A stretch of 64,000 nt of DNA from Amoebidium appalachense (taxonomy: Eukaryota; Ichthyosporea), in assembly GCA_963693365.1 (NCBI GenBank), contig CAVNZM010000006.1, forward strand, positions 4,278,001-4,342,000, read 5' to 3'. The position numbers and the translations under genes are program-made. The notes below the pieces were generated by a model. That model worked only from the letters and a program-made list of their open reading frames with translations. It was not told where the DNA came from and did no database searches. Each line of letters begins with the position of its first letter. The stretch's first letter is position 1. Shown here one piece after another: positions 44,115 through 52,207 of the stretch.

Positions 44115-44272
44115 ATCACACGAATGTTATCAATAAAGATCGACATATGTACCAATTGCATGGAGAGTCCACACACCACAACATCACCCGGAGATCACAC
44201 GAATGTTATCAATAAGGATCGACATATGTACCAATTGCATGGCGAGTCCATACACCACAACATCATTCGTGT
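44115..44272 (+). repeat. two tandem copies of a 79-base unit
   Basis: Units start at 44115 and 44194 (ATCACACGAATGTTATCAAT ...). They differ at a few bases; the first has AATAAA and the second AATAAG. They fill the spacer between the zinc-ribbon gene and the capsid gene. Confidence 0.85.
44132..44137 (+). terminator. polyadenylation signal AATAAA after the zinc-ribbon gene
   Basis: AATAAA about 30 bases after the stop at 44103. Confidence 0.5.
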
Positions 44273-44300
44273 ATACACAAGAATAGATTAGTATGGGTGC

Positions 44301-45599
44301 TCAACTAAAGCGCAGACTGAGCATCCCACCACTGATGCTCACTAGGTTGTGACCTCTGGCATATACCCAGAAGTCCACGGTGCCGCTGAGGGACTCGTGA
44401 AGCTCCAGGTTCAGGTCAATCGTGTCGATGCGGGAGAAGTTCGTGCTGCCTGTGGGCTGGATGGAGTCTTCGGGCTGGAGGGCATAGGGGATCATGAACA
44501 TCTTGAGGGTAGGGGCACGGGTGTGGTACTTCTGGACCAGCACCTTGTGCGAGAACAGCCCGCTGTAGTTGTACTGCATGCCGGTGTTGTTGTACTTGAC
44601 GTCGATCTTCTGGATGGGTAGGTACAGCGGGTTGTTGGGGCTCTTGCCAGGCGAGGCAAAGTTGAAGAAGTCGTTCTTGCCGGGCTCGTTGTTGCGTGTG
44701 CGGGGCTGGCACACGATGAGCAGCTCCTTGACGGGGAAGCCGAAGTTGAGCTGCTGCGTGAGGGTAGCCTTCTCGTTGGGCCTGTTGTTGACGTTGGAGC
44801 TGAACATCTTCTCCTGCCACAGGTCCACGAGGTAGTCGTGGCGCTGGGCCTGGGCCCACATGGCACGTTCCTGCTCGTCCACGAAGATGTACTCGACGAT
44901 GATGCTGCTGTCGGAAATCTTGCCACCATGAGCGTCGTTGGTGGAGCTGGAGGGCTTCTGGTCGCCGACGTCGTTGATGAGGTCACGCAGGGGCTTGGTG
45001 TCGATGTCGATGCGCACGGTGTGGAACTGCAGGGCGACAATGGGCAGGGCAGCACCATACCTCCTGTTGAACCAGAACTGCAGGGGAAAGAAGTACTCCA
45101 TCTCGTGGTTGGCCCACTCGCGCAGCTGGCTCACATGATCGGCCTTGCCAATGGCGATGCCCAGCCCCTTGCCAGGGGGTGTCTCGATGTCCTCGAGCAG
45201 GGCGAGAAGGCGGCCCACGTGCTGGTCGATGCGGTATGTCCCCACGTTCAGCTCGATGCGGTTGAAGAGGGCAAAGGGCAGCATGTTGACAAAGTGGGCG
45301 TCGTAGGGAAGGGGGCCAATCGAGCCGTTGGAGACGGCGTTGGGTGGCCCACGCTTAAGAGCGCCTACCTTGAAGTGGATCCAAAGGTCCTTGATGAGGT
45401 CTCCGGAACGACTAATCTCGCAGTTGCAGCCGGTGGCGCCGTAGTCCAGGGCGGTCTGGAAGTTGACCCTAAAGAACTCAATGGAGAAGTTGCTGATCTG
45501 CGCATACTTGCTGCGGAACAGGGTCTTGGTGGGTTTGAAGGTCAGAACGGAATCCTGAACGCCCTTGGACACCAGCTGCACAATCGCCGAGCTAGACAT
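44301..45599 (-). CDS. MCP: major capsid protein, Nucleocytoviricota double jelly-roll type (432 aa)
   Basis: Forms the trimeric capsomers of the icosahedral shell. Diagnostic segments in order: SNFSIEFFRVNFQ, CEISRSGDLI, LFNRIELNVGTYRIDQH in the first jelly roll; EYFFPLQFWFNRRYGAALPI; IIVEYIFVDEQERAMWAQA and HDYLVDLWQ at the hinge; then PIQKIDVKYNNTG, HTRAPTLKMFMIPYAL and the C-terminal NFSRIDTIDLNLEL...DFWVYARGHNLVSISGGMLSL. The VEYI-(F/Y)-DEQER and closing SGG-L-F segments are typical of nucleocytovirus MCPs. Length is within the usual 430-600 residues, at the short end. The ATG at 45599 was chosen because the conserved part begins soon after it. It diverges from a paralogous-family gene to the right. 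Frame intact. Confidence 0.93.
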   Translation of the reverse strand: MSSSAIVQLVSKGVQDSVLTFKPTKTLFRSKYAQISNFSIEFFRVNFQTALDYGATGCNCEISRSGDLIKDLWIHFKVGALKRGPPNAVSNGSIGPLPYDAHFVNMLPFALFNRIELNVGTYRIDQHVGRLLALLEDIETPPGKGLGIAIGKADHVSQLREWANHEMEYFFPLQFWFNRRYGAALPIVALQFHTVRIDIDTKPLRDLINDVGDQKPSSSTNDAHGGKISDSSIIVEYIFVDEQERAMWAQAQRHDYLVDLWQEKMFSSNVNNRPNEKATLTQQLNFGFPVKELLIVCQPRTRNNEPGKNDFFNFASPGKSPNNPLYLPIQKIDVKYNNTGMQYNYSGLFSHKVLVQKYHTRAPTLKMFMIPYALQPEDSIQPTGSTNFSRIDTIDLNLELHESLSGTVDFWVYARGHNLVSISGGMLSLRFS

Positions 45600-45687
45600 G
45601 TTTAATAGACGCGCACATAATATTGCGCTCTCGTGGGTCTGGATGCATATCGTACCATCAAACAGACTTTTTGCGGCCAACAGCAGG

Positions 45688-46503
45688 ATGCCCTACGCAA
45701 CGTTCGAGGCCCTGTACAACGACTTCGGCGGCCCGGCCCGTCGGCTGCAGATACTCGCCACGGACCGCTACGCGAGGGATTTCGACATCCCTGAGCCCGT
45801 GGTGCAGGACTGCGCGCTGCTGCTTGCGCACGCGATCGACGAGTTCACGGAACAGCTGGCCCACGAGGCGCCGCTGCCGCTGTCTGCCCTCGGGATCGTC
45901 GACATGGCGCACTACATCTGGGGACTGCTCGAGACGGCCGAAGTCAAGAAGTTCCCGTTCAGCAAGGCGCTGCGCGTGGCCGAGGACGTGTACCAGCGCA
46001 CGAGGCTGGCATGCATGTCGTCCACGGCGGCGGACTTCAACCGTACGGTCGTGGACGCATGCGGCACGCCCGCCACGGTGGTGACGGACATCAGCAGGTA
46101 CTCGCGCTTCTACGAGCTGCCGCTGGCGGACGTGGCCACAATCAACAGGTGGCTTGTGACAACCAAGCGACAGCTGGCAAGCGACCCGATGAAGGTACTG
46201 GATGTCCCCAAGCCCATCCAGCGCATGCGCCCGCGCACCCGCTGCGTGAAGCGGGAGGAGGCGCAGAGCCGGCGCATGGAGCTGCACGAGGACCTGTTCC
46301 AGCGCTGGCGCAACACCGTCTACAAGCCGGACAACATGGTGGCCATGCCGACCCACGAGGTGGACAAGAATACCCTGCTGGCCGTGCACCACCGGCGGCT
46401 CACCGGGCAGCACGTCGAAAAGTTTGTGTCGGGGACGGCGGTGGACATCCGGGGAAAACCGGCCCCCGGCAAAAGCGCCATGTTTTTCGCGGCAGTGGAC
46501 TGA
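45688..46503 (+). CDS. paralogous family protein with the AEDVYQR motif, member 1 (271 aa)
   Basis: Unknown function. It shares a layout with the next gene and with 52208-53034: an N-terminal YARDF/YARRF segment, LPLSALGI, then VAEDVYQRTRLA, a Cys/Pro patch (VDACGTPATVVTDI), a YSRFYEL helix, and finally HEDLFQRWRN. Mostly helical, no membrane segment, basic central region. The ATG at 45688 is preferred because it matches the start of member 2; 45643 is also possible. Placement beside the capsid gene suggests a late or structural role, which is only inference. Confidence 0.7.
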   Translation: MPYATFEALYNDFGGPARRLQILATDRYARDFDIPEPVVQDCALLLAHAIDEFTEQLAHEAPLPLSALGIVDMAHYIWGLLETAEVKKFPFSKALRVAEDVYQRTRLACMSSTAADFNRTVVDACGTPATVVTDISRYSRFYELPLADVATINRWLVTTKRQLASDPMKVLDVPKPIQRMRPRTRCVKREEAQSRRMELHEDLFQRWRNTVYKPDNMVAMPTHEVDKNTLLAVHHRRLTGQHVEKFVSGTAVDIRGKPAPGKSAMFFAAVD

Positions 46504-46532
46504 CGTGGCCATTTTATGGATGAGACATGTAA

Positions 46533-47339
46533 ATGGTGCTTATAGGACAAGCTGACTCCGCCGACTTTAACGCCAAGGTAAAGGACGTTGTCGACAAGCT
46601 ACCGCTGCGGCACCTGCAGATCGTCAACGCCAAAACTTATGCCCGGCGCTTCAACATAGACGTAGACACGGCCCAGGCGCTTGGGGTGTACGTGCGTCTC
46701 AACATCGACCATTTTCTCCTGGGAATACAGAACAACCAGGCGCCGCAACTCAGTGCGCTCGGCATTCCGATTCTTGCCGTGCAGGTCCTTCCTAACACAA
46801 CCGAGCCAACCACAAGAGTGACTGACGCCATCAGGGTTGCCGAAGACATCTACCAGAGGCTGAGACGGGTGGTGACAAACGACTCCAGCCCAGACTTCAA
46901 CCTCATGACCGTGGACGACTGCGGGCAGCCGCGCATGTACATCACCAGGGTCGAGGAGTTCATGCGCACATACTCGGTCGCCTTCAACTGCGTGACCACT
47001 ATCAACAAGCACCTATCGAACATCTCGAAGCTAAAGACGGCTACCGCCACTGCCGCAACCCTAATCCCATGCTTCATCAACGGCGATCTCTTCAAGGTAA
47101 CCACATGCCCCGGCCCAGTGTGCGCTGAAGTCAAGATGTTGGGCCGTCTTCAACTGTATGAAGACCTCTACAGCCGCTGGCGCAACGTGGTCATCGGCAC
47201 CAGCACGCTGGCTGTGACCACGTCGAACCTCACCATGCAGGGCGACACATTGGCCGCATTGTACTATCGCAACCTGGACAAGGCCCGCCGGGAGGCCAAA
47301 CCGTGCATGCAGTCGGCAAATATCTGCCTGGGGCGCTGA
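46533..47339 (+). CDS. paralogous family protein with the AEDIYQR motif, member 2 (268 aa)
   Basis: Tandem paralog of the gene before it, 29 bases apart. Shared features: LRHLQIVNAKTYARRF, QLSALGIPIL, RVAEDIYQRLRRV, VDDCGQPRMYITRVEEFMRTY, and LYEDLYSRWRNVV near the end. No known domain was recognised and no membrane segment is evident. Similarity is low overall but the two motif blocks keep their spacing, so the duplication is old. Confidence 0.7.
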   Translation: MVLIGQADSADFNAKVKDVVDKLPLRHLQIVNAKTYARRFNIDVDTAQALGVYVRLNIDHFLLGIQNNQAPQLSALGIPILAVQVLPNTTEPTTRVTDAIRVAEDIYQRLRRVVTNDSSPDFNLMTVDDCGQPRMYITRVEEFMRTYSVAFNCVTTINKHLSNISKLKTATATAATLIPCFINGDLFKVTTCPGPVCAEVKMLGRLQLYEDLYSRWRNVVIGTSTLAVTTSNLTMQGDTLAALYYRNLDKARREAKPCMQSANICLGR

Positions 47340-47367
47340 TCGCTCCATTTATTCGGGGCCATACCCA

Positions 47368-47754
47368 ATGGCGAAAATGAACGTGCGAAACTACTCGAAG
47401 GGGTCCGCTGAACCGCCCACCCCAAAGGCATCCAAGCGTAAGCCCCCCACAAAGACACGGCGCTGCGGGCCGGCGACCTCCCGTGTCAAGGGCGTGTGCA
47501 TGCCGGCGCGGCTCGACCAGCTTGACGGCAAGGATGGCGGGGCACGATCGCATTTGCCCAAGAACTATTCGGGTGAGGTCAGCACAGCAAGCAGCAACCT
47601 GATGGACAAGCTATTCACCACCACAGCTAATTGCCAGGCGCTCGCCACCCATCTTGCAGCAACCAGTAATGCGACCGCCTGGGGAGTGGACAAGCTGGCA
47701 ACCATCCTTGACGGCACGGCTCAGCGTACCCGGACCACCATGTTCCTGCAATAA
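47368..47754 (+). CDS. hypothetical viral protein (128 aa)
   Basis: Basic, Pro/Lys-rich N-terminal half followed by a Ser/Thr/Ala-rich helical half. No recognised domain. It follows member 2 at 28 bases, and its stop codon lies inside an AATAAA signal (47750-47755). Confidence 0.55.
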   Translation: MAKMNVRNYSKGSAEPPTPKASKRKPPTKTRRCGPATSRVKGVCMPARLDQLDGKDGGARSHLPKNYSGEVSTASSNLMDKLFTTTANCQALATHLAATSNATAWGVDKLATILDGTAQRTRTTMFLQ

Positions 47755-47755
47755 A
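47750..47755 (+). terminator. polyadenylation signal overlapping the stop codon
   Basis: AATAAA includes the TAA stop of the 128-aa gene. Confidence 0.5.
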
Positions 47756-47943
47756 GCATACGCGCCGTCCTGTATTTCACGTCCGACTTGCCAGCCAGAT
47801 ACAGGTGAACCTACCACCTTTTCCTAAACTTGCCAACATGACCACGGGTCATGAAAGGAGCTAGGCTAGTGGCGGTCATGCGGTTACAAAAGAAATATCA
47901 TTGTAGCAGTAGCCCGCATGCAAACGTTATGTCCATACAAGTA

Positions 47944-48324
47944 ATGTCTCGACCCAACCTCAAATCGCGATGCTGGGGCCCGCACTTCTGGAAAGTCATC
48001 CATGCTGTGACCCTGGGCTACCCGGACAACCCCACACCGCGCGTCAAGGAGCAGTACGAAGGCTTCTTCAACTCGTTGGTGAACGTTCTTCCATGCCGGG
48101 CGTGCCGTGGACACTTTGCCAAACTCATACGGCACTCCAGATGCAAGCTTGGCCGGCGTATCCTGCGGAACAGGAATGCGCTGTCCAAATGGGGCGTGAG
48201 GGTTCACAACGCCGTGAACCAGCGCAAGAAGAAGCCGGCGGTGCGGCCCAGCGAGGCCCTGAAACCCTACGAGGCCTGGATGGTCAAGCCACGCCCTGGT
48301 TCGCAGCCCAGTGCCGAACGATAG
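47944..48324 (+). CDS. Erv1/Alr-family FAD-dependent thiol oxidase (126 aa)
   Basis: Makes disulfide bonds in virion proteins, as the E10R/B119L-type enzymes of poxviruses and asfarviruses do. Family marks: WGPHFWKVIHAVTLGYP at residues 11-27, YEGFFNSLVNVLPCRACRGH with the redox CxxC at Cys51-Cys54, and the FAD-contacting WGVRVHNAVNQRKKKP. The ATG at 47944 starts just before the conserved WG..FW and is preferred over longer starts at 47851 or 47929. The C-terminal 40 residues are a basic tail. It ends in a 41-base tail-to-tail overlap with the HNH gene. The cysteine-rich protein at 57743 is a plausible substrate. Confidence 0.9.
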   Translation: MSRPNLKSRCWGPHFWKVIHAVTLGYPDNPTPRVKEQYEGFFNSLVNVLPCRACRGHFAKLIRHSRCKLGRRILRNRNALSKWGVRVHNAVNQRKKKPAVRPSEALKPYEAWMVKPRPGSQPSAER

Positions 48325-48989
48325 TGGCCAGGTGCTGGATGTATGCGCCGGGATGCATATCGTTCTTTGTGTAGTTGCAGGTCTTGCAGCAGGGCACGCT
48401 GTTGCTCTCGGTGTACCCCACGGCCGGATACAGCCGGTCGACGCCGTTGGACTGGTCCAGGCCGCAGTAGAAGCATGGCTCCCTGCGAATGGCGTCAAAC
48501 TGCTTTCGCGTGAGCGTGAACACGGACGAAGGGCAGCGCCGGCCATTCTCTGTGTCGCAGCGCTTTCGGGCGCTGCACCTGTACGTGTTGTAGTTTGTGC
48601 TGTATGCGCGCGATGACGGGGGGCTGCCTGTACGCCCTGCGAGTGGCAAGGGCCTTTGCGAGCCGCTTGACGCCAGCAGCCGAGCGCCCCAGCCCGCGTT
48701 TGACCAGCGGGCAGTGCAACAGCGTGTGTGCGGCGAGGGCGGCGAGCTGCGTGGTGCGCAGGCCGTGGCGGATCCGGTGGCAGACGGTGCACACGGGACG
48801 CACGTTCCCGTGGACGTAGCCGCGCTTGTAGAGGCACAGTGCCACGTTACGGTGGGTCCGCTCGGCCTCGGCGCGGTTGCACACCTGGCACGGCCGCTTG
48901 AACAATTCCGCCAGGGTGGTGGGCGACAACTCGATGGGCAGCTTCTTGTTGGCGGCGTTGGCCCTAAGACTGGCCACAAACTGCTCCAT
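48284..48989 (-). CDS. two-module HNH/zinc-finger endonuclease-like protein, apparently split by a frameshift
   Basis: The frame from 48989 (MEQFVASLRANAANKKLPIE) carries one treble-clef-like module: PCQVC ... GNVRPVCTVCHRIRHGL. It loses sense after about residue 130. Another frame of the same strand then reads a second module to the stop at 48284: PCFYCG...NGVDRLYPAVGYTESNSV, CCKTCNYTKNDM, the C2-C2 HNH pattern with the NG-DR core. The switch falls near 48595-48612, at a (GC)n-like stretch, and a two-base loss or one-base gain would explain it. Two overlapping separate genes are the alternative. HNH nucleases of this kind are common selfish or recombination genes in giant viruses. Confidence 0.6.
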
Positions 48990-49007
48990 GTTAAACCCAA
49001 CAATAAA

Positions 49008-49310
49008 TCAACCGGTGACGAACACACGCGGCCCATCTGTTGCGACCACCACTCCCAGCGGGGCGCACAAACCCGCCACCCAGGACGCGTACTCGGGCGT
49101 GGCGTGCAGCAGCAGCAGCCGCGGCATACCCCCTCCCCGTGCGCGCTCAAGGATGCCCAGCAGTCCCGGCACCCAGCTGTGCACGTACCCCGGCCCCACG
49201 GCGGCCTCGATGCCCAGCCGTACACAGGAGGCCCTTAGGAGCGTCCACTTGCGCATGGGGAGCACAAACATGCCGCAGGGGATGATGTGGTCGACATGCC
49301 TTGCCTCCAT
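49008..49310 (-). CDS. hypothetical viral protein (100 aa)
   Basis: Reads MEARHVDHIIPCGMFVLPMR, then GC-rich alternating hydrophobic stretches (MPRLLLLHATPEYASWVAGL) that could form an alpha/beta fold. No family recognised. The start lies opposite the palindromic TATA element at 49334-49347, which could serve it as well as the gene on the right. Confidence 0.5.
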   Translation of the reverse strand: MEARHVDHIIPCGMFVLPMRKWTLLRASCVRLGIEAAVGPGYVHSWVPGLLGILERARGGGMPRLLLLHATPEYASWVAGLCAPLGVVVATDGPRVFVTG

Positions 49311-49333
49311 TTGCGGGAGCCGGGGGGGGTCGC

Positions 49334-49347
49334 GGGTATAAATACCC
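49334..49347. promoter_or_regulatory. palindromic TATA element GGGTATAAATACCC
   Basis: A perfect 14-base palindrome 24 bases from the start at 49310 (-) and 32 bases from that at 49379 (+), so one element could direct both divergent genes. Confidence 0.65.
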
Positions 49348-49378
49348 TCGACGCCACCACACCCGGCCAGTCTCGACA

Positions 49379-49630
49379 ATGGTGGCCTACGACGAATTCG
49401 AACTTCTGGCCTACCTCGGCACCCCTGTGCCAAGTGAAACGGAGTCGGAGGACGAGAGGGAGCCCCTGCCGCCCCCCCTTGATCAAGAGTTTGAGCTGTT
49501 GGTGCACATCTTCCAGGAAATCAAGTACCGATCGGCCACCACCGGCCTGTTTGACCGACTCACCCTCAAGCATTTCTACACACTGGCCCACAACACGTCA
49601 AGCTGCTTCACGTCGGCACGTTTGCGGTGA
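49379..49630 (+). CDS. hypothetical acidic viral protein (83 aa)
   Basis: Starts MVAYDEFELLAYLGTPVPSE. The first 40 residues are strongly acidic with a Pro stretch, the rest probably helical. No family recognised. It overlaps the 3' end of the opposite gene by 23 bases. Confidence 0.5.
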   Translation: MVAYDEFELLAYLGTPVPSETESEDEREPLPPPLDQEFELLVHIFQEIKYRSATTGLFDRLTLKHFYTLAHNTSSCFTSARLR

Positions 49631-50153
49631 GGCTGTCGAGGATGCTGAAACACAGCTGACCGAGTTTGGCCGGGTCCCGGTTCTCAAGCAGGGCGCGGGC
49701 GTCATCGTCGGTCATGTTTGAGGTGGCGGCCTTCGCGATGTTGAAGATGTTCGACATGGTGGCCGGGTCGAGTGGCGGGAGCTGGCCGGCATGGTCCAGG
49801 ACCTGCGTGGACGGGACTGGTGCAGCTGTCGCACCACTGTACACGACCAGGCGCTCGACATACTCGACTACGGCAGCCTTGGTAATGGGGTGCATGCGAG
49901 TCCATGCCGCGTGCAGCCCCATCTGTTGGAGTGGAGAGTGGTCGCCCTCAAGAAACGACCAGTCCTTGGCGGCGACCTGCGGCATGAACGGCGCTATCTG
50001 AGCCGCAAAGACCTGAGGGGGCATGTCCGGGCTGACTTCAGCTGTGGAGGCCGCGATGGACCTTGCCTGGGCGATCTCCGGAAGGTCGGGGAACGCGGTC
50101 TGGAGCTTGGCGCAAAGCTCATCGAGGCATGCATTAAACGAGGCAGCTTCCAT
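49608..50153 (-). CDS. hypothetical viral protein (181 aa)
   Basis: Mostly helical: MEAASFNACLDELCAKLQTA, then LPPLDPATMSNIFNIAKAAT and TDDDARALLENRDPAKLGQL. No recognised domain. An in-frame ATG at 50165 would overlap the divergent gene at 50159, so 50153 is preferred. Confidence 0.55.
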   Translation of the reverse strand: MEAASFNACLDELCAKLQTAFPDLPEIAQARSIAASTAEVSPDMPPQVFAAQIAPFMPQVAAKDWSFLEGDHSPLQQMGLHAAWTRMHPITKAAVVEYVERLVVYSGATAAPVPSTQVLDHAGQLPPLDPATMSNIFNIAKAATSNMTDDDARALLENRDPAKLGQLCFSILDSLTANVPT

Positions 50154-50158
50154 TAGCA

Positions 50159-50431
50159 ATGCCATACAAAAAAAGGGCGCAGGGGATGTTGAGAAAAAAT
50201 GATCAGCCCGTCATACAGATGGCAACAACACGCAGACGACACCACCGGCGGCGCGGCGCGTCAGTACCGGGAGAAAACAAGGCGCTTGCGCTTCTGACCA
50301 ACCAGATCCAAGAGACTAGTCCCGGATGTATGCCCCGGGGGTTTGCGAGAACCATCGCGGCTGCAAAGCTCGGCAACATGCGGCGTCACATTCGCCGACG
50401 ACTGTGCGAGGCGTGGCGCAGCAAGTGGTAG
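50159..50431 (+). CDS. small highly basic viral protein (90 aa)
   Basis: Arg/Lys-rich (TTRRRHHRRRGAS, MRRHIRRRLCEAWRSKW); possibly a nucleic-acid-binding or DNA-condensing virion protein, which is inference from charge alone. It starts 5 bases from the divergent gene. AATAAA at 50491-50496 may end its transcript. Confidence 0.5.
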   Translation: MPYKKRAQGMLRKNDQPVIQMATTRRRHHRRRGASVPGENKALALLTNQIQETSPGCMPRGFARTIAAAKLGNMRRHIRRRLCEAWRSKW

Positions 50432-50451
50432 ACACGACAAGACACAAGCAT

Positions 50452-51438
50452 CTACACGGTCATGAGACAACGCGGGGTTGTCCGTGTTTTAATAAACGAC
50501 CAGCCCAGCTTTGCACAGATGGCCTGCCATGTGCGGTCGTGGTCACAGAGTTTGTCTGCAGACTTTAGCAGGGGTATGTGGGGTAGATAGGCGCCCCACT
50601 GGAGCAGCTCGCAGAACTTGAACAGCAGGTAGTTGACCGAGAGGAAGTTGATTCTGTCATCGCACGCGTCCTTGAACACGCCCTGCGTCTGCATGAACAT
50701 GTCGCGCAGGCGGTCCAGCTGCTCGGGGTTGAACTGCGGGCACTGAATGCCAAATGCGCTCTGCATGATGCTGGGGATGTTGCGGTAGTAGCGGTTGAGC
50801 TTGCGGCTTCTCAGGAGCTTCTTGACATGTGCGTGCGTGATGCGTTCCATGGGGTAGTGCAGCGTGGCCGCGTCCCTGACAAACTCGATGACGTCAACCG
50901 GTATGTCTGTGGTCTCCTTGCCCTGGAAGTGCACGAGCGTCTCGTTGAAATGGTTGAGCGGCTTGTATACCTGTTGGCGCTGGCTGCGGGGTGGGGGCAT
51001 CTTGAACACCGACTTGTTGAACTCACAGAACCCGGGCACGGCCTCACCGCACTCGTCGCACACGTACATCTCCCTCATCTTGTCCAGCAGGCCGACGCCG
51101 CACGCGGGGCAGGGATCGGGCTCGCGGCGGGGAGCACGGTCCTGCACGTCCTCCACATGGGTCAGGTAGTCGCGATACACCTCCCTCCTCGAATCCCTGT
51201 CGCTGCACTCGTAGTGCTTAAGCATGTAGGGCAGGGTGTCGAGAAGGAACTCAACCTCCTCCTGGACAACAGCGGCGTCGCCGATCCTGCGGCGCTTGGC
51301 AAACTCGGCCATGCGCACGTCCACACGCGACTCCATGTCGTTCTGGGCCACGTGCTGCACATACTGCTTGTCTGCCTCGCAGCCCTTCTTGGACCGGTAG
51401 GGCGCGCGCATCGGGCGCTTGCGCTCGTCCGCTGACAT
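50452..51438 (-). CDS. VLTF3: viral late transcription factor 3 (VLTF3/A2L-like, 328 aa)
   Basis: A nucleocytovirus core gene that activates late viral promoters. After a basic N-terminus come a zinc-binding pair (CPACG ... YVCDECGE, about residues 115-135), then the signature YKPLNHFNETLVHFQGKE (about 161-178), LNRYYRNIPSIMQSAFGI, and INFLSVNYLLFKFCELLQW with HDRTWQAICAKLGWSF at the end. Length and motif order match the VLTF3 family. The ATG at 51438 was chosen over one 12 bases upstream; a TATA-like GTATATAAGG (51471-51480, minus strand) lies 33 bases before it. Frame intact. Confidence 0.93.
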   Translation of the reverse strand: MSADERKRPMRAPYRSKKGCEADKQYVQHVAQNDMESRVDVRMAEFAKRRRIGDAAVVQEEVEFLLDTLPYMLKHYECSDRDSRREVYRDYLTHVEDVQDRAPRREPDPCPACGVGLLDKMREMYVCDECGEAVPGFCEFNKSVFKMPPPRSQRQQVYKPLNHFNETLVHFQGKETTDIPVDVIEFVRDAATLHYPMERITHAHVKKLLRSRKLNRYYRNIPSIMQSAFGIQCPQFNPEQLDRLRDMFMQTQGVFKDACDDRINFLSVNYLLFKFCELLQWGAYLPHIPLLKSADKLCDHDRTWQAICAKLGWSFIKTRTTPRCLMTV

Positions 51439-51470
51439 GCTAGTTGGCAAGAAAGTGTGCCGCGGACGCG

Positions 51471-51480
51471 CCTTATATAC
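51471..51480 (-). promoter_or_regulatory. TATA box of the VLTF3 gene
   Basis: Reads GTATATAAGG on the minus strand, about 33 bases before the VLTF3 start. Confidence 0.65.
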
Positions 51481-51491
51481 CTGTGGGAGCC

Positions 51492-52184
51492 CTAGTTCAC
51501 GCTGTCGGCCTGGATGATGAACAGTATGGGGAAGGTACTCCCTGGGATGCTTTCAGCGAACGAGCCCGTTGCGGCGCTCAAACCCAGGTTTGTGGCCTGC
51601 CCAGACCCTTGAGAAGCGACGCTTGTTCCCAGCAACTCGATGATTTCAGTGCCGTGGGCAACAGACTCGCGGCTGTAGTCGGGGGGGGGAGGTGCCCGAC
51701 CCGGCTTAACGCCACAGTAGCCCAAGACGTTCTTTGGGGTGGCCAACACGCATTCACCGCCTACGCTTACGGTGCCAGGCCCGCAGCTTCCCCCTTTCCG
51801 CGAGCTCGAGCGAACACGCATGGTTGCGGCAGGTCTGGACTTGGGGGCGGCAGTGGGCTTCCTGGTTGCCATTGCCTTGGTTGGGGCTTGAACGGGTTTA
51901 GAAACCGGCCTCCTGGAGGCGGCCTTGGGGGCAACGCTCACCCGCATGGTCCCCATTGGTTTCAGAGGACGCATGGCGGTCGCAAGCTTGGGTTTCTTTG
52001 GGGGGTGGCCGACGGTCGCATGCTTGGCTGGTGCCTTGCGCTTGGCGCTGTCACCTGGCATCCCCAGACGCCCAGCACGACCGATGAGCGACTCGAGCGC
52101 CTTCACCTCCAACTCCAGGTTACTGGTGGACACGGGAACAGGCAGCACGCGTGATGCTTCCGTCAGTTTAGTGTTCCTGCGCAT
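51492..52184 (-). CDS. hypothetical Lys/Ala/Pro-rich viral protein (230 aa)
   Basis: A helical N-terminal 40 residues, a long basic low-complexity middle (KRKAPAKH, KPKLAT, SKPVQAPTKAM, repeated TMRV pieces), then GGSCGPGTVSVGGECV and a hydrophobic end (STFPILFIIQ). The basic middle suggests DNA contact. No family recognised. Confidence 0.5.
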   Translation of the reverse strand: MRRNTKLTEASRVLPVPVSTSNLELEVKALESLIGRAGRLGMPGDSAKRKAPAKHATVGHPPKKPKLATAMRPLKPMGTMRVSVAPKAASRRPVSKPVQAPTKAMATRKPTAAPKSRPAATMRVRSSSRKGGSCGPGTVSVGGECVLATPKNVLGYCGVKPGRAPPPPDYSRESVAHGTEIIELLGTSVASQGSGQATNLGLSAATGSFAESIPGSTFPILFIIQADSVN

Positions 52185-52189
52185 TTATT
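52184..52189 (-). terminator. polyadenylation signal after the member 3 gene
   Basis: AATAAA on the minus strand, about 19 bases after the stop at 52208; it overlaps the start codon of the next gene by one base. Confidence 0.45.
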
Positions 52190-52207
52190 TGTGGACAAGA
52201 AAAGATA

